NCBI GenBank assembly: GCA_045577675.1
Contig: JAZNIV010000009.1
Span: 1 to 23,059 of the forward strand
DNA length: 23,059 bases
Direction of reading: 5' to 3'
Source: UBA1738 sp045577675
Lineage (GTDB): Bacteria; Bacillota; Clostridia; UBA1381
In this document: positions 1 to 6,195 of the stretch, in pieces
Layout: the number at the start of each line of letters is the position of its first letter
How positions within the stretch are numbered: position 1 is the first letter of the stretch
Notes under the pieces: generated by a model
What the model saw: only the letters and a program-made list of their open reading frames with translations
Databases searched by the model: none
What the model was told of the DNA's origin: nothing
Program-made: the position numbers and the translations under genes

Positions 1-30
1 GCGTCTCCGTTTGTGTTTTATTCATAGGAT

Positions 31-993
31 TTATTCTGCAAGAGATACAAGCAGATCTTCAACTACGGATTCATCTACGCCGTAGGTTGTAACTGTATAT
101 CCGATTTCATCAGAAACCATATACGCCCTGTAGTTTTCGTCGTCTTTAATCACAACCGCATCTATACCGCAAACCGTACTCTTTGAATAATCTTCCCGAT
201 CAATATATTTTTGCACTGTTTCTGTATTTTTAGTTGTTTCTATATCAACGACTTTTTCTTCATTCTGATATACAATGCTCCATTCGTCGCTTGTATAATT
301 ACCGTTTTCGTCAGTCTTTAAAAACACAGCGTCCTGCGTTATACATTCAAAGCCTTCGGGAAGTCTTACTTTTTCTTTAACATTCTTCCCGAGAAAACTA
401 TAATACTCAGAAAGGGTTAACTGCTGCACCGGTTGAGCATCTCTTGTATAAAGAGCCGCCGCAGCCGAACCTCCTCCGCTTGCAGGGACTATATCATTTA
501 CAACAATTTCTGTTTCTATCTCCTTGCGGGCAATTTCTGTGGCTACATTTTCTATAGCCTCAACAGCATCCGTATTTACTTCGTCAGCCTGCTTTGGCAA
601 AGCCTCTGCCACTACTGCCTTGCTGTTTTGCGGAGCAGCTTTTTGAACCGGCTTTTCTGCCTTTACCGGCATATCTATTTCTGCTTTTTCGGGTTCAGGT
701 GTTAAAACAACCGTTTCCTGTGTGTCATTTTCCGATACCTGAGCATCTATACCTGTTTCTAAAAGCGGTACAGGAACCAAATCCTCTGCTCCTTTGCTTT
801 TCTCAAAGCTTCGATAAACGCTTACTGCTGCAAAAGTGAAAACTAAGCAGGCAGCAAGTGCGGCATATTTTACCACTCTTTCATACGGCCTGGCATGCGG
901 CGGATTTTCTATCCTTGCCATAACACGAAGTCTGGCACTATCTGCTAAAATACTGTCATTCGCCTTTTTATACATATCCTTAAACAATGTCAT
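31..993 (-). CDS. Membrane-anchored anti-sigma factor, partner of the adjacent ECF sigma
   Basis: This 320-residue protein has a short cytoplasmic N-terminus (residues 1-40), one hydrophobic segment at about 42-60, a long Pro/Glu/Ala-rich extracytoplasmic linker (about 65-170) and a folded C-terminal domain (about 190-320). The C-terminal domain recalls the DUF4367-type sensor domains of Firmicutes anti-sigma proteins. Its ATG lies inside the end of the sigma gene (14-base overlap), so the two are translationally coupled. A strong GGAGGGAG Shine-Dalgarno lies just upstream of the ATG. No zinc-binding HxxxCxxC motif is visible in the N-terminal part, so it is not a classic ZAS anti-sigma. The expected role is to hold the ECF sigma at the membrane until an envelope signal releases it. 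The role is inferred from topology and pairing; the signal is unknown. Confidence 0.75.
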   Translation of the reverse strand: MTLFKDMYKKANDSILADSARLRVMARIENPPHARPYERVVKYAALAACLVFTFAAVSVYRSFEKSKGAEDLVPVPLLETGIDAQVSENDTQETVVLTPEPEKAEIDMPVKAEKPVQKAAPQNSKAVVAEALPKQADEVNTDAVEAIENVATEIARKEIETEIVVNDIVPASGGGSAAAALYTRDAQPVQQLTLSEYYSFLGKNVKEKVRLPEGFECITQDAVFLKTDENGNYTSDEWSIVYQNEEKVVDIETTKNTETVQKYIDREDYSKSTVCGIDAVVIKDDENYRAYMVSDEIGYTVTTYGVDESVVEDLLVSLAE

Positions 994-1489
994 CTTCTCC
1001 CTCCAGACTTATTTTGAGTAAGCCTCTGCCTCTCGTCAGCTGCGACCGCACAGTTGATTCATTTATTTTAAGGTACTTCGCAATTTGTGCGACCGATAAA
1101 TCTTCATAATAGAAAAGATGTATCACGGCTCTGTACTTCTGCGGCAGCTTTAAAACCGCAAGATATACATCGCTTTCCTCCTCCGGCATTTCTGCCACGA
1201 GAGTCTCCTCTAAAGGTACTGTCTTTTTAAACCACGAGCTTGAAAAAATGTTCTTACTGCAGTTTATGGTAACACGGATAAGCCATGCTTTTATATGCTC
1301 TTCGCTTTCAAATTCCTTTGTGCTTTGAATATATTTAAGAAATACATCACTTGTGACGTCTTCTGCATGGCAGGTGTCCTTGGTCTGCGACAGGGCAAGC
1401 TTATAAATCATATTAAAATATTTCTCACATATCTGATTTTTATATTCCCTTGTCTTAGGTAAAGCCTTTTCCAAGCTGCGTTCCTCCAT
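980..1489 (-). CDS. ECF-type RNA polymerase sigma factor
   Basis: This is a 169-residue group 4 sigma factor. Region 2 is recognisable at about residues 25-60 (core-binding helix MIYKLALSQ, then AEDVTSDVFLKYI). Region 4 is at about 110-160 (LPQKYRAVIHLFYYEDLSV, then an HTH ending in STVRSQLTRGRGLLK). Regions 1.1 and 3 are absent, as in ECF sigmas. Start choice is open. The ATG at 1489 has only AGGA directly against it. Codons 1-3 of that frame themselves spell GGAGGAA, which is ideally placed for a TTG start at 1474 (codon 6). Either start leaves both sigma domains intact. The gene has its own consensus promoter and is coupled to the anti-sigma gene. Target genes cannot be read from the sequence. 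Confidence 0.88.
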   Translation of the reverse strand: MEERSLEKALPKTREYKNQICEKYFNMIYKLALSQTKDTCHAEDVTSDVFLKYIQSTKEFESEEHIKAWLIRVTINCSKNIFSSSWFKKTVPLEETLVAEMPEEESDVYLAVLKLPQKYRAVIHLFYYEDLSVAQIAKYLKINESTVRSQLTRGRGLLKISLEGEDDIV

Positions 1490-1513
1490 TTCCTGTATTA
1501 ATCTATCCTATAC

Positions 1514-1542
1514 ATTATACCAAACCTAAAGCAGGTTTTCAA
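1514..1542 (-). promoter_or_regulatory. Sigma-A promoter for the ECF sigma/anti-sigma pair
   Basis: On the minus strand the -35 is TTGAAA (1537-1542) and the -10 is TATAAT (1514-1519), separated by 17 bases. Transcription would begin near 1507, giving a leader of only about 18 bases to the ATG at 1489 or 33 to the TTG at 1474. A housekeeping promoter implies that basal sigma synthesis does not depend on autoregulation. Confidence 0.8.
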
Positions 1543-1572
1543 CACTATTTAATACAAGGAAAATTTTTTAAA

Positions 1573-2604
1573 TTAGTCTAAATTAACAGTTAGTGTAATG
1601 TGGAATGCTCCGTCCTTATTTTCTACCTCTGCACCAAGAACATCTGTGAAAAAGTCAACCGGCACATATGTTCTGTCATTAATAATTGCAGGTGCCTGTG
1701 ATAATGTCATCGGCATCATTCTTGCCTTTGTGTAAGAATTTTCGCCGATATTGAAGGTAACTCCCATTGCAACTGTTCCTACTGTTACAGCCTTTAATGT
1801 GTCGTCCCACGCTACCATAAGTCCTGCTGTTTCGCTGATTTTTCTTACAGGAAGCATATATGCTCCGTCTACATTCTGGATTTCTGCGTCGAGCTTTTCT
1901 CCGTTTAAGACGATTTCCGTCGGCTCAACTGTTTGTTCTGCTACTTCTGCAAGCTCCGGCAAAATTACAAGCTTCTGTGCCGGCATAACTGCAGGAATAC
2001 TCATTGTCATAAGGTTTGAGTAAACAAAAAGACGTGTTCCTTCCTTAATGTCTGCTACATTTACAATATTTCTTGTTGCAAAAGGTAAAAGCTCTGTTTC
2101 CTCTGCATAAACGACCTTATACTGACCGTCCTTTGAATAGAAAACTGTGTTTTCATCTTCGTCCTTTTCAACTCTTTCAACCTCTACATAAACCGGCATC
2201 TGGACATCTTCTACTGCCTTTATTACAACGTGTCCGTAAACCTGCGGCGGAAGACTCATTGTCATTGCGTGGTTTGCAATAACCGTTAATGTGTCGCCGT
2301 CTGATAATTCTTCAATGCCTATTTTGTTTCCGTCTGCTGTTGCAAAAACTGTGTTTTCGTCTGTATTTATTACAGTTTCATTTTCTTCTGCATCAATTAT
2401 GTAAAGCTCCTTTTCCTCGGTCAGCTTTGCTGTTCCTTCAAGAGTTACCTTGTCATATAAAGCTACCGGAACATCTCCTTGAGCTTCTGCTTGCTCAGTA
2501 TTTTCGGAAATAAGCATAATATCCTCTGTTTCCTCTGCAAATACTGCTCCGTTTGCTGCCATCATTGCTGCAGCTAAAATTACTGATAAAAATTTTCTGT
2601 TCAT
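1573..2604 (-). CDS. Secreted protein with copper amine oxidase N-like (stalk) domain and duplicated module
   Basis: This 343-residue protein has a clear Sec signal peptide (MNRKF, a hydrophobic stretch, then a probable AFA cleavage near residue 23). The C-terminal 110 residues look like the copper amine oxidase N-terminal (stalk) domain common on Clostridia surface proteins: they begin with the IVLNGEKL strand, followed by the MLPVRKISETAG and AWDD segments, and close with RTYVPVDFFTDVLGAEV. Residues about 50-215 contain two similar modules of about 80 residues, each with an acidic beta-rich start and a Met-rich MTMS(L/I)P motif near its end. No catalytic residues or LPXTG sorting signal are seen. 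A good Shine-Dalgarno (AGGAG) lies 8 bases from the ATG. It is probably an extracytoplasmic structural or binding protein; its function is not known. Confidence 0.78.
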   Translation of the reverse strand: MNRKFLSVILAAAMMAANGAVFAEETEDIMLISENTEQAEAQGDVPVALYDKVTLEGTAKLTEEKELYIIDAEENETVINTDENTVFATADGNKIGIEELSDGDTLTVIANHAMTMSLPPQVYGHVVIKAVEDVQMPVYVEVERVEKDEDENTVFYSKDGQYKVVYAEETELLPFATRNIVNVADIKEGTRLFVYSNLMTMSIPAVMPAQKLVILPELAEVAEQTVEPTEIVLNGEKLDAEIQNVDGAYMLPVRKISETAGLMVAWDDTLKAVTVGTVAMGVTFNIGENSYTKARMMPMTLSQAPAIINDRTYVPVDFFTDVLGAEVENKDGAFHITLTVNLD

Positions 2605-2675
2605 TGTTTACATCTCCTTTTAATTTTGTGATTTTTTAAAGCAATTTTTCGTGCTTTCATTATTAATACAATCCA

Positions 2676-2731
2676 AATGCCCAAAAAGCTGCAAAAATAA
2701 TAAAATTTTTTTAAAAATATTTTTGGGCATT
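2676..2731. repeat. 12-bp perfect inverted repeat with AT-rich spacer
   Basis: The arms AATGCCCAAAAA (2676-2687) and TTTTTGGGCATT (2720-2731) are perfectly complementary around a 32-base A/T-rich spacer. The repeat lies upstream of the stalk-domain gene, in the interval between that gene and htrA. Neither strand has a U-run right after the stem, so it is not a standard terminator. It could be a leader structure of the stalk gene or the edge of a small element. Confidence 0.6.
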
Positions 2732-2786
2732 AAAAAACCTGTGAAAAAATTACAGTTCCTTTTAGGGATAGGAAAAATTGTTTGGA

Positions 2787-2865
2787 ATGGATAAAACGAG
2801 CCAAGGCTTTGCCTTGGGTTACCCGACGGCGTACGCGTGTACGCCGAGTGGCTCGTTTTATTCAT
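2787..2865. repeat. Palindromic intergenic element forming a multi-hairpin (cloverleaf-like) fold
   Basis: Outer arms 2791-2803 and 2849-2861 are a perfect 13-bp inverted repeat, and extend to 17 positions (2787-2803 with 2849-2865) with one G-T pair. Inside are two more hairpins: CCAAGGC-TTT-GCCTTGG (2801-2817) and CGGCGTAC-GCGT-GTACGCCG (2827-2846). The element is markedly richer in G+C than its flanks. Together the three stems would make a three-way junction. No second copy is seen in this window. The layout resembles dispersed intergenic palindromes (REP- or MITE-like); that identity is an inference. Confidence 0.6.
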
Positions 2866-2866
2866 A

Positions 2867-2969
2867 GCAAAAAGGCATAAAAATAGAGAAATCTCTGTTT
2901 CTTGAGATTTCTCTACCTTATTTAATCAAAAGTCAGGCCCGTAAAGGTTCTGTGTTGTCGCCTTTTTGC
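2867..2969. repeat. 10-bp inverted repeat enclosing the htrA terminator hairpin
   Basis: GCAAAAAGGC (2867-2876) and GCCTTTTTGC (2960-2969) are exact inverted copies 83 bases apart. They enclose the 12-bp hairpin at 2884-2915. The left arm directly abuts the palindromic element at 2787-2865. The arms are short and A-rich, so chance cannot be excluded. Confidence 0.4.
2884..2915 (-). terminator. Rho-independent terminator downstream of htrA
   Basis: A 12-bp perfect stem (2884-2895 with 2904-2915, loop of 8) is followed on the minus strand by TTTTTATG. It lies about 80 bases beyond the htrA stop and fits as its terminator. The stem is A/U-rich, and only five U residues follow directly. Confidence 0.65.
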
Positions 2970-2997
2970 GCTCCAGACTATTTTTACATCCCTTTTA

Positions 2998-4209
2998 TCA
3001 GTTATTTTTTTGAGGAATATCCTCCTGCAGCTCAACCTTTACATCGGTAAGCTCACCGTTTCTTATAATGGTAAGGGTTATAAATTCACCAGGTGACTTT
3101 GTTTCCTTAATTTCGTTAAGTGCGTCAACTGTATTTACGACCTTTCCTTCAGCCTTAACAATTAAATCGCCTTCTTTAATTCCTGCCTTTTCGGCACCGC
3201 TTCCTGCAGATACAGAATAAACAGTAAGTCCGTTTCTTGACTCTGTTGCAGTAATGCCGATTAGGCTTCTGCCTGAAACATATCCCTCATTCATAAGGTC
3301 GTCAATTATTGGCTTTGCCTCGGAAATTGCAATTGCAAAACCAATTCCCTCAACTCCGCTTTGTGACATCTTGATTGAGTTTATACCTATTACTTCGCCG
3401 TATTTGTTAACCAATGCACCGCCTGAATTTCCGGGGTTAATAGCTGCATCGGTCTGAATAAGGTTGTAGGTTCTGTTATCAACCGTCATTTTTCTGTTAA
3501 CCGCACTTACAACACCTGCTGTAACCGTTCCGGCAAGTTCCTGCCCAAGCGGATTTCCGATTGCAACGGCAAGGTCGCCCACCTCAACCAAGGTCGAATC
3601 ACCAAGCTCTGCCGCTGTCAGGTTATTTTCATCTATCTTCAAAACCGCAAGGTCTGACCTTTCATCTGCACCTACCAAGGTTGCTTTATATTCACTTCCG
3701 GTATTTAAAATAACCGTAATTTCGGTTGCATCGGCGATAACGTGCTGATTTGTTACAATATATCCGTCGCTGCTGATAATAATTCCCGAGCCGGAGCCTT
3801 GCTCTACCATATCTCCGTCTCCCGGATTCTGATAATAATAGTATCTTCCGCTAAACGGGTCATAGTATTTTTGCGGCTGTATCTTCGCTTTATTTATAAT
3901 TCCCACACAGGAAGGACCTAATTTTTTCGCAATTTCATTAACCGACAGCTCTTTTTTCCCAAACGAGGTTAACAAGGTTGTTGCACCTGCTTCCACGTTT
4001 CCACTACTATCGGTTGCTACGGTTTGTGTTGTTTGAGCCGCAGGCTTTAGATAGAAGTAACCGCCTGCACAAAATGCTCCGGCTGTCATTACGCTTGCTA
4101 ATAATGCCGACATAAGGCAGGGTGCAAACTTTTTAAAATTTCTTTCTTTTTTTATTTTTGGTTCATATTTAATTATCTCTGTTGACTCTGTATAAGGATA
4201 TCTTCTCAT
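2998..4209 (-). CDS. htrA: HtrA/DegP-family serine protease with PDZ domain
   Basis: This 403-residue envelope protease has an N-terminal cytoplasmic segment rich in charged residues, one membrane helix at about 33-54, a trypsin-like domain at about 85-305 and a C-terminal PDZ domain at about 312-398. The catalytic triad is visible: His156 in TNQHVIAD, Asp186 in ERSDLAVLKI and Ser262 in NPGNSGGAL. A Tyr-rich insertion (YYDPFSGRYYYY, about 115-126) precedes the first protease strand, at the position of the regulatory LA loop. The enzyme would degrade or refold damaged proteins outside the membrane. Shine-Dalgarno AAGGAGG supports the ATG at 4209. It is monocistronic, with its own promoter and terminator. 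No CssRS-type regulator genes are adjacent. Confidence 0.93.
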   Translation of the reverse strand: MRRYPYTESTEIIKYEPKIKKERNFKKFAPCLMSALLASVMTAGAFCAGGYFYLKPAAQTTQTVATDSSGNVEAGATTLLTSFGKKELSVNEIAKKLGPSCVGIINKAKIQPQKYYDPFSGRYYYYQNPGDGDMVEQGSGSGIIISSDGYIVTNQHVIADATEITVILNTGSEYKATLVGADERSDLAVLKIDENNLTAAELGDSTLVEVGDLAVAIGNPLGQELAGTVTAGVVSAVNRKMTVDNRTYNLIQTDAAINPGNSGGALVNKYGEVIGINSIKMSQSGVEGIGFAIAISEAKPIIDDLMNEGYVSGRSLIGITATESRNGLTVYSVSAGSGAEKAGIKEGDLIVKAEGKVVNTVDALNEIKETKSPGEFITLTIIRNGELTDVKVELQEDIPQKNN

Positions 4210-4262
4210 ATTCTTTTGCCTCCTTGAAATATTTTCTGCTTTTGCCTTATTTTTATACTGTG

Positions 4263-4290
4263 ATTATATCATATCACACGCTTTTTACAA
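4263..4290 (-). promoter_or_regulatory. Sigma-A promoter for htrA
   Basis: On the minus strand a -35 TTGTAA (4285-4290) and a perfect -10 TATAAT (4263-4268) are separated by 16 bases. The ATG lies about 54 bases downstream of the -10. Confidence 0.6.
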
Positions 4291-4388
4291 CAGTATGAAT
4301 AAAAAATTAATTATATTTATAAAATTTGTTAACAAATTATGAACATCAATGCTTTGTTGCACAATCGCATTACATATAAAAAATACAT

Positions 4389-4400
4389 TTGTATATACAA
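4389..4400. promoter_or_regulatory. 12-bp palindrome, possible operator of the RHH or XRE regulator
   Basis: TTGTATATACAA is a perfect palindrome located 22 bases before the ATG of the ribbon-helix-helix gene. Small RHH and XRE regulators often bind palindromes in their own promoters, so it is a candidate autoregulatory site. The A/T-rich context makes chance possible. Confidence 0.35.
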
Positions 4401-4422
4401 TAGTATTACAAGAGGTGATACA

Positions 4423-4608
4423 ATGAGAAACAGAAAATTTAAAATTCCGGCTATTCCTCCGACAACTAATAAGAGCATAAGATTTCCCAATGATATAATT
4501 GACAGAGTTGAAGAAGCTATTTGCGGAAAGGAATGTACCTTTTCAGCTTTTGTTGTTGCTGCCGTTCGGGAAGCTCTTGACAGTCTTGATGATGACGAAG
4601 AAAACTAA
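4423..4608 (+). CDS. Small ribbon-helix-helix protein (YlcI/YnfO-like)
   Basis: This is a 61-residue protein when started at the ATG preceded by AGAGGTG; a longer in-frame upstream extension has no ribosome site and reads as low-complexity A/T. After a basic, Pro-rich N-terminus, residues 16-22 (NKSIRFP) form the expected DNA-binding beta strand. Two helices follow at about 23-33 and 39-55 (FSAFVVAAVREALDSL), and the C-terminus is acidic. This is the plan of CopG/Arc-type ribbon-helix-helix proteins and resembles the short YlcI/YnfO group. It probably acts as a dimeric DNA-binding protein, but its target is unknown. An XRE regulator follows 47 bases downstream, across a weak hairpin. It is not clearly an antitoxin, since no toxin-like gene is adjacent. 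Confidence 0.65.
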   Translation: MRNRKFKIPAIPPTTNKSIRFPNDIIDRVEEAICGKECTFSAFVVAAVREALDSLDDDEEN

Positions 4609-4635
4609 GCTATGCTTTTTGTGCATGGCTTTTTA
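4607..4635 (+). terminator. Weak terminator or attenuator between RHH and XRE genes
   Basis: A 9-bp stem with one G-U pair (4607-4615 with 4623-4631, loop of 7) starts within the RHH stop codon and is followed by TTTA. The final U-run is short, so partial read-through into the XRE gene is likely. Confidence 0.45.
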
Positions 4636-4655
4636 TCATTATAGGAGGGATTAAT

Positions 4656-4970
4656 ATGTATCATAAATTGAAGGAACTTAGAGTAAACAGCAATATGTCG
4701 CAACAGCAGCTTGCGGATAGAATGGGCGTTTCCCGCTCGTGTATATCAAGCTGGGAATGTGGGCAAAGAAAGCCTAATACAATTCAGATTATGAAATACT
4801 TTAAGATTTTTAAGCTTAAAAATAATTATTTTGACCCTGCTCACGATTCTTTTTCCTTTGAGGTTGGAAAGTGCTTTGATATATCTATGCTTAACCACGA
4901 AGGCGTAAAAAAGCTTTACTCATATTTTCAGGAGCTTATAAAAGATAAAAAATATTTAAAAAAATATTGA
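4656..4970 (+). CDS. XRE-family helix-turn-helix regulator
   Basis: This 104-residue protein has a Cro/C1-type HTH at about residues 5-58: the helix LKELRVNSNMSQQQLADRMGV is followed by recognition helix SRSCISSWECGQRKPN. The C-terminal 45 residues have no recognised ligand or protease domain and end in a Lys-rich tail. The Shine-Dalgarno is AGGAGGG, 7 bases from the ATG. The stop codon TGA is embedded in the -35 box of the rpsF promoter, so regulator and ribosomal operon are packed together without a terminator. Its target may be the palindrome ahead of the RHH gene, but that is a guess. Confidence 0.82.
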   Translation: MYHKLKELRVNSNMSQQQLADRMGVSRSCISSWECGQRKPNTIQIMKYFKIFKLKNNYFDPAHDSFSFEVGKCFDISMLNHEGVKKLYSYFQELIKDKKYLKKY

Positions 4971-4995
4971 CAAGCCCTTAAAATTATTGTATAAT
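4967..4995 (+). promoter_or_regulatory. Perfect sigma-A promoter of rpsF-ssb-rpsR
   Basis: The -35 is TTGACA (4967-4972) and the -10 is TATAAT (4990-4995), with a 17-base spacer: a full consensus match. The -35 box contains the TGA stop codon of the upstream XRE gene (4968-4970). Transcription would start near 5002, giving a leader of about 70 bases. Confidence 0.92.
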
Positions 4996-5002
4996 GTTAT
5001 GG

Positions 5003-5054
5003 CTTGTGATAAGCAAAATCCTTGCCCAAGGGATACAACTTGGGACATAAGTCC
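5003..5054 (+). promoter_or_regulatory. Structured rpsF leader, candidate S6:S18 autoregulatory RNA
   Basis: The leader can form CCCAAG (5025-5030) with CTTGGG (5039-5044), closing an 8-base loop. It can alternatively form CCTT with AAGG (5020-5031 area) plus GGAC-ATAA-GTCC (5043-5054), which ends just before the Shine-Dalgarno at 5057-5063. These folds share bases and exclude each other. In many bacteria the S6:S18 complex represses this operon by binding such a leader. The conserved CCG bulge of that motif was not recognised here, so assignment is tentative. Confidence 0.35.
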
Positions 5055-5071
5055 ATAAGGAGGTGCGAAAA

Positions 5072-5371
5072 ATGGCTGAAAAATTAATCTACAGCTATGA
5101 AACAATTTTTATCATCGATGCAAGTCTGGAAGAAGACGCAGTTAAGGCATTGACAGAAAAGTTCACAAACCTCATTGCTAAAAACGGCACTGTTGAAACA
5201 GTTGACGAATGGGGTAAAAGACGCTTTGCTTACGAAATTGATGATAAGACCGAAGGTTACTATGTACTTGTAGACTTCACATCTGACGGAGATTTCCCGA
5301 AGGAGCTTGACAGACAGTACAGAATTACTGACGGTATCTTAAGAACAATCATCATTCGTAAAGACAACTAA
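5072..5371 (+). CDS. rpsF: 30S ribosomal protein S6
   Basis: This 99-residue protein binds 16S rRNA with S18 in the platform of the small subunit. The family pattern is clear: YETIFIID near the start, then EWGKRRFAYEID at about 47-58 and the GYYVLVDF strand. ITDGILRTIIIR is near the end. The ATG at 5072 is preferred over an in-frame GTG at 5063, because the Shine-Dalgarno AAGGAGG (5057-5063) overlaps that GTG and is correctly spaced for the ATG. It is the first gene of the rpsF-ssb-rpsR operon and is followed by ssb after 23 bases. Confidence 0.97.
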   Translation: MAEKLIYSYETIFIIDASLEEDAVKALTEKFTNLIAKNGTVETVDEWGKRRFAYEIDDKTEGYYVLVDFTSDGDFPKELDRQYRITDGILRTIIIRKDN

Positions 5372-5394
5372 TTAACTAAAAGAGGTGTCAAATT

Positions 5395-5838
5395 ATGAAC
5401 AAGGTTATTTTAATGGGCAGATTAACTCGTGACCCGGAAATGCGTCAGACACCAAACGGAGTATCAGTTTGCAGCTTCTCTATCGCAGTTAACAGACGTT
5501 TTGCTAAAGAAGGTCAGCAATCAGCTGATTTCATAAACTGTACGGCATGGCGTCAGCAGGCTGAATTTATCTGCAAGTACTTTAATAAGGGTGCTATGAT
5601 TGCCGTTGTCGGCAACCTGCAGTCACGTTCCTGGGAAAATCAGGAAGGAAAGAGACAGTATGCAACTGATGTAATAGTAGACGAGGTTTACTTTACAGGC
5701 TCTAAGAATGAATCCTCAACTCCGGCAGGAGACGGCGGTTTCTCAGCTCCTCAGCCGAGAAACGATAATCCTTTCGGTGATATTGACAGTATGGGATTCC
5801 AGACAATAGACGGCTCTGAAGATGATTTGCCGTTCTAA
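5395..5838 (+). CDS. ssb: Single-stranded DNA-binding protein
   Basis: This 147-residue protein coats single-stranded DNA during replication, recombination and repair. Residues 1-105 are the OB fold, starting MNKVILMGRLTRDPE, with the TAWRQQAEF and KGAMIAVVGNLQSRSW segments. The rest is a flexible Gly/Pro/Asn-rich linker, and the acidic tip ends DDLPF, the partner-docking peptide for replication and repair proteins. Lying between the two ribosomal genes is the usual Firmicutes arrangement. The Shine-Dalgarno is AGAGGTG. No anomaly is seen. Confidence 0.97.
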   Translation: MNKVILMGRLTRDPEMRQTPNGVSVCSFSIAVNRRFAKEGQQSADFINCTAWRQQAEFICKYFNKGAMIAVVGNLQSRSWENQEGKRQYATDVIVDEVYFTGSKNESSTPAGDGGFSAPQPRNDNPFGDIDSMGFQTIDGSEDDLPF

Positions 5839-5871
5839 AAAAACCGATAAAAATTGATAGGAGGAAAAATC

Positions 5872-6117
5872 ATGGCTGAAAAGACAGAAAGACCTTTAAG
5901 AGCAAGACGTGCTAAAAAGAAAGTTTGCGTTTTCTGCGTTGATAAGGTAGATAGTATTGATTATAAAGATACCGCAAAGCTTAGAAGATATATCACAGAA
6001 CGTGGTAAAATCGTTCCGAGAAGAATCAGCGGTAACTGTGCTAAGCATCAGAGACAGCTTACAACAGCTATTAAAAGAGCAAGACAAATTGCACTTTTAC
6101 CTTTTGTTGCTGAATAA
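5872..6117 (+). CDS. rpsR: 30S ribosomal protein S18, zinc-binding type
   Basis: This 81-residue protein partners S6 on 16S rRNA. It is the C+ form: Cys19 and Cys22 (VCVFC) with Cys56 and His59 (GNCAKH) give a probable zinc site, while the IDYKD and RRISGNCAKHQRQL motifs are standard S18. A TTG at 5854 in frame is not used, because it lies upstream of AGGAGG, which is well spaced for the ATG at 5872. It is the last gene of the operon and is followed at once by a strong terminator. Zinc-type S18 is a potential zinc reservoir; a SmtB-type metal sensor is encoded convergently next door. Confidence 0.96.
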   Translation: MAEKTERPLRARRAKKKVCVFCVDKVDSIDYKDTAKLRRYITERGKIVPRRISGNCAKHQRQLTTAIKRARQIALLPFVAE

Positions 6118-6125
6118 TGAAATTA

Positions 6126-6157
6126 AATCCGCAGGATTTTATCTTGCGGATTTTTTG
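6126..6157 (+). terminator. Strong Rho-independent terminator of rpsF-ssb-rpsR
   Basis: A 12-bp stem with one G-U pair (6126-6137 with 6141-6152), loop TTT, is followed by TTTT and more U-rich sequence. It begins 8 bases after the rpsR stop. Confidence 0.92.
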
Positions 6158-6160
6158 TAT

Positions 6161-6195
6161 AATAAAAATAACGCCTAAAAGACGTTATTTTTATT
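6161..6195 (-). terminator. Hairpin at the end of the ArsR gene, terminator for the minus strand
   Basis: A 13-bp perfect but A/T-rich stem (6161-6173 with 6183-6195, 9-base loop) overlaps the stop codon of the ArsR-family gene. It sits back to back with the rpsR terminator, so convergent transcription is blocked from both sides. The stem arms themselves supply U-rich sequence on either strand. Confidence 0.6.

Noticed and set aside
433..1021. Several plus-strand frames opposite the anti-sigma gene
   Set aside because: They are Leu/Phe/Cys-rich mirror frames of a Glu/Lys-rich protein, with no ribosome sites.
2620..2865. 81-residue minus-strand reading frame in the intergenic interval
   Set aside because: It runs through the palindromic element and an inverted repeat, has no ribosome site and no family features; it is a by-product of the repeat.
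4423..4970. Toxin-antitoxin module
   Set aside because: Both proteins look like DNA-binding regulators and neither resembles a known toxin fold; no toxin partner is adjacent.
5957..6178. 73-residue plus-strand frame within rpsR
   Set aside because: It overlaps rpsR and its terminator in another frame; rpsR is certain.
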